Shown: in pieces, positions 5,444 through 6,539 of the stretch
Numbering within the stretch: position 1 is the first letter of the stretch
Layout of the letters: every line of letters begins with the position of its first letter
The notes under the pieces: generated by a model
What the model was told of the DNA's origin: nothing
Database searches by the model: none
What the model saw: the letters and a program-made list of their open reading frames with translations, nothing else
Translations under genes and position numbers: made by a program
DNA from: Bacillota bacterium
Lineage (GTDB): Bacteria > Bacillota > UBA4882 > UBA10575
Length of the DNA stretch: 6,539 nucleotides
Reading direction: 5' to 3'
NCBI GenBank assembly: GCA_003511465.1
Contig: DOID01000083.1
Coordinates: forward strand, 4,794-11,332

Positions 5444-6170
5444 CTTAAATTATTTCCCTGCCGATTCCTACTGGCATCTCCGGGATCCCCGTTTGAAATT
5501 GCTGGTGGTGATTGGCGGGACCACCCTGGCCTTAACAGAAAACCGTCTAGGCGGGCAATTATTCCTTCTAATCGTGGTCGGGGGTCTTTATCTCTCCGCT
5601 CAGTTGCCATGGAAGCGGGGCTGGCGAACGCTGCTGACTTTCCGCTGGCTCTTACTGATCACCCTTCTCCTTAATCTGTGGACGGGCCCTCCGGTTACGG
5701 CCTTCGCCTATTTGCTCCGTTTAAGCAACATATTACTCCTTAGTTCCTGGCTTTTGGGGGTAACCGAAACGCTGACCTTCATTGCCGGGCTGGAATTACT
5801 CCTTCATCCTTTCCGGCGAGTACTGCCGGTGGGCGAGATCGCGATGGTGCTGGGACTGGCTTTAAGCTTTTTCCCTTTATTGCTGGAAGAAGCCGGTGAA
5901 ATTATGCTGGCGCAACGAGCAAGGGGAGTCAACTTACAGGCGAAATGGTCGAAGAAGATCAGGGGTTTGCTTGCGATGGTGATTCCCCTCTTCATTGCGG
6001 CTCTCCGGCGGGCGCTGGCCATTGCCCAAGCGATGGAGGCCCGCGGCTATGTTCCCGGTGCGCCCCGTGGGGCCCTCTATACACCGCAGTGGCAGAAAAA
6101 AGATACCCTCAACGCTGTTTTAACTTTACTCCTTGTGTTGGTGTGGTGGGGAGAAAAGTTTGTTCATTAA
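5436..6170 (+). CDS. ecfT: ECF transporter transmembrane subunit EcfT
   Basis: EcfT is the integral membrane scaffold that links the EcfA1-EcfA2 ATPases to substrate-binding S components. The 244-residue protein starts with the conserved SxxHxxDPRxKLL pattern (here SYWHLRDPRLKLL, 11-23), followed by hydrophobic segments at about 20-34, 40-56, 66-83, 90-109, 134-150 and 225-239. The two cytoplasmic Ala-Arg-Gly motifs needed to couple to the ATPases are both present: ARG at 162-164 (AQRARG) and ARG at 202-204 (AMEARGY). The ATG overlaps ecfA2 by 8 nt and follows a G-rich binding site (5422-5429). No S-component gene is in the window, as expected for a group II module that serves several S proteins encoded elsewhere. 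Confidence 0.95.
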   Translation: MNSLNYFPADSYWHLRDPRLKLLVVIGGTTLALTENRLGGQLFLLIVVGGLYLSAQLPWKRGWRTLLTFRWLLLITLLLNLWTGPPVTAFAYLLRLSNILLLSSWLLGVTETLTFIAGLELLLHPFRRVLPVGEIAMVLGLALSFFPLLLEEAGEIMLAQRARGVNLQAKWSKKIRGLLAMVIPLFIAALRRALAIAQAMEARGYVPGAPRGALYTPQWQKKDTLNAVLTLLLVLVWWGEKFVH

Positions 6171-6192
6171 GGCTTTTTGAACGCAAAAAGCT
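6171..6192 (+). other. Perfect hairpin between ecfT and truA
   Basis: GCTTTTTG (6172-6179) and CAAAAAGC (6184-6191) pair perfectly over 8 bp with the tetraloop AACG, and a G-U pair (6171/6192) may extend the stem. The hairpin starts immediately after the ecfT stop codon and lies about 5 nt before the truA ribosome binding site. Only TTT follows the stem, so a strong intrinsic terminator is unlikely. It may be a weak attenuator, a processing site or a 3'-end stabiliser between the transporter genes and truA. It is the strongest of the short inverted repeats seen here. Confidence 0.5.
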
Positions 6193-6210
6193 TTGCAAGG
6201 AGGGTCGAGC

Positions 6211-6539
6211 ATGGAGCAGGTTAATGTAAAACTAACGCTGGCCTATGAAGGGACGGACTTCTCCGGTTATCAGCGACAAGCGCAAGGCGAACGGACGGTC
6301 CAGGGCGAATTAGAAAAGGCTATTGTCAGCCTTACAGAGGAAGAGCCAAAACTAATTGCGGCCGGGCGGACCGATGCCGGTGTACATGCCAAAGGACAGG
6401 TCGTCAACTTCATGACAGCCTCCCGGATTCCCCTGCCGCGGTGGGCAGCAGCGCTAAACTCCCGGCTTCCTTCCGACCTTATCGTGGAACAAGCCCAGGC
6501 CGTACCGGCAGCATTCCATGCCCGTTATGACGCCAAGGC
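6211..6539 (+). CDS. truA: tRNA pseudouridine(38-40) synthase TruA, N-terminal part (3' end outside window)
   Basis: TruA converts uridines 38, 39 and 40 in the anticodon arm of many tRNAs to pseudouridine. The frame is open from the ATG to the window edge, giving 109 complete codons of a protein usually near 245 residues. The start of the fold is VKLTLAYEGTDFSGYQRQ (6-23). TVQGELEKAI (29-38) follows. The catalytic motif GRTDAGVHA (52-60) contains the nucleophile Asp55. GQVVNF (62-67) comes next, and FHARYDAK lies at the truncated end. The binding site AAGGAGGG (6197-6204) is 6 nt upstream of the ATG. truA directly after ecfT is common in Bacillota, where rplM and rpsI often follow; those would lie beyond this window. 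Confidence 0.96.
   Translation, partial: MEQVNVKLTLAYEGTDFSGYQRQAQGERTVQGELEKAIVSLTEEEPKLIAAGRTDAGVHAKGQVVNFMTASRIPLPRWAAALNSRLPSDLIVEQAQAVPAAFHARYDAK

Noticed and set aside
6171..6200. Intrinsic terminator after ecfT
   Set aside because: The stem is good but is followed by only three T residues and then the truA ribosome binding site, so strong termination is unlikely. It is kept as a hairpin.
1..6539. Search for a new defence, mobile or biosynthetic system
   Set aside because: Every open frame of convincing length is accounted for by a known family, all genes are on one strand in a familiar order, and no insertion sequence, tRNA, attachment-site repeat or CRISPR-like array was seen.

Overview
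The window looks like a piece of a Bacillota (Firmicutes) chromosome, most likely from a Clostridia-like or deep-branching lineage. Three things point there. Almost every gene has a strong AAGGAGG-type ribosome binding site. rpsD lies inside the alpha operon, unlike in Bacillus subtilis. The order map - L14e-like KOW gene - infA - rpmJ - rpsM - rpsK - rpsD - rpoA - rplQ - ecfA1 - ecfA2 - ecfT - truA is a familiar one in that phylum. The genus cannot be decided from the sequence alone.

Layout: all thirteen genes are on the + strand and closely packed, so they probably form one long transcription unit or nested units. Positions 1-195 are the 3' end of map (methionine aminopeptidase). Positions 189-473 encode a small KOW-domain RNA-binding protein that overlaps map. 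Then come infA (491-709, TTG start) and, after the largest gap (117 nt), rpmJ (827-940, TTG start). The alpha-operon core is rpsM, rpsK, rpsD, rpoA and rplQ (956-3800). Three nucleotides after rplQ, and with no visible ribosome binding site, begins the energy-coupling module of a group II ECF vitamin transporter: ecfA1, ecfA2 and ecfT (3804-6170), joined by 10-nt and 8-nt overlaps. truA starts at 6211 and runs off the right edge.

The genes cover translation initiation (IF-1), both ribosomal subunits (S13, S11, S4, L36, L17), transcription (RNA polymerase alpha), N-terminal processing of new proteins (MetAP), tRNA modification (TruA) and vitamin uptake (EcfAA'T, which would work with substrate-binding S components encoded elsewhere). 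No stretch over 300 bases lacks a gene. No RNA gene, CRISPR array, mobile element or convincing terminator or promoter was found.

This is mainly conserved housekeeping DNA and I see no new multi-gene system. Points worth a second look: the uncharacterised L14e-like protein; an L36 with Ala in place of the usual Arg4; consecutive TTG starts on infA and rpmJ; an EcfA1 with an altered signature region; and small inverted repeats in the longer intergenic gaps, the best at 6171-6192 before truA.
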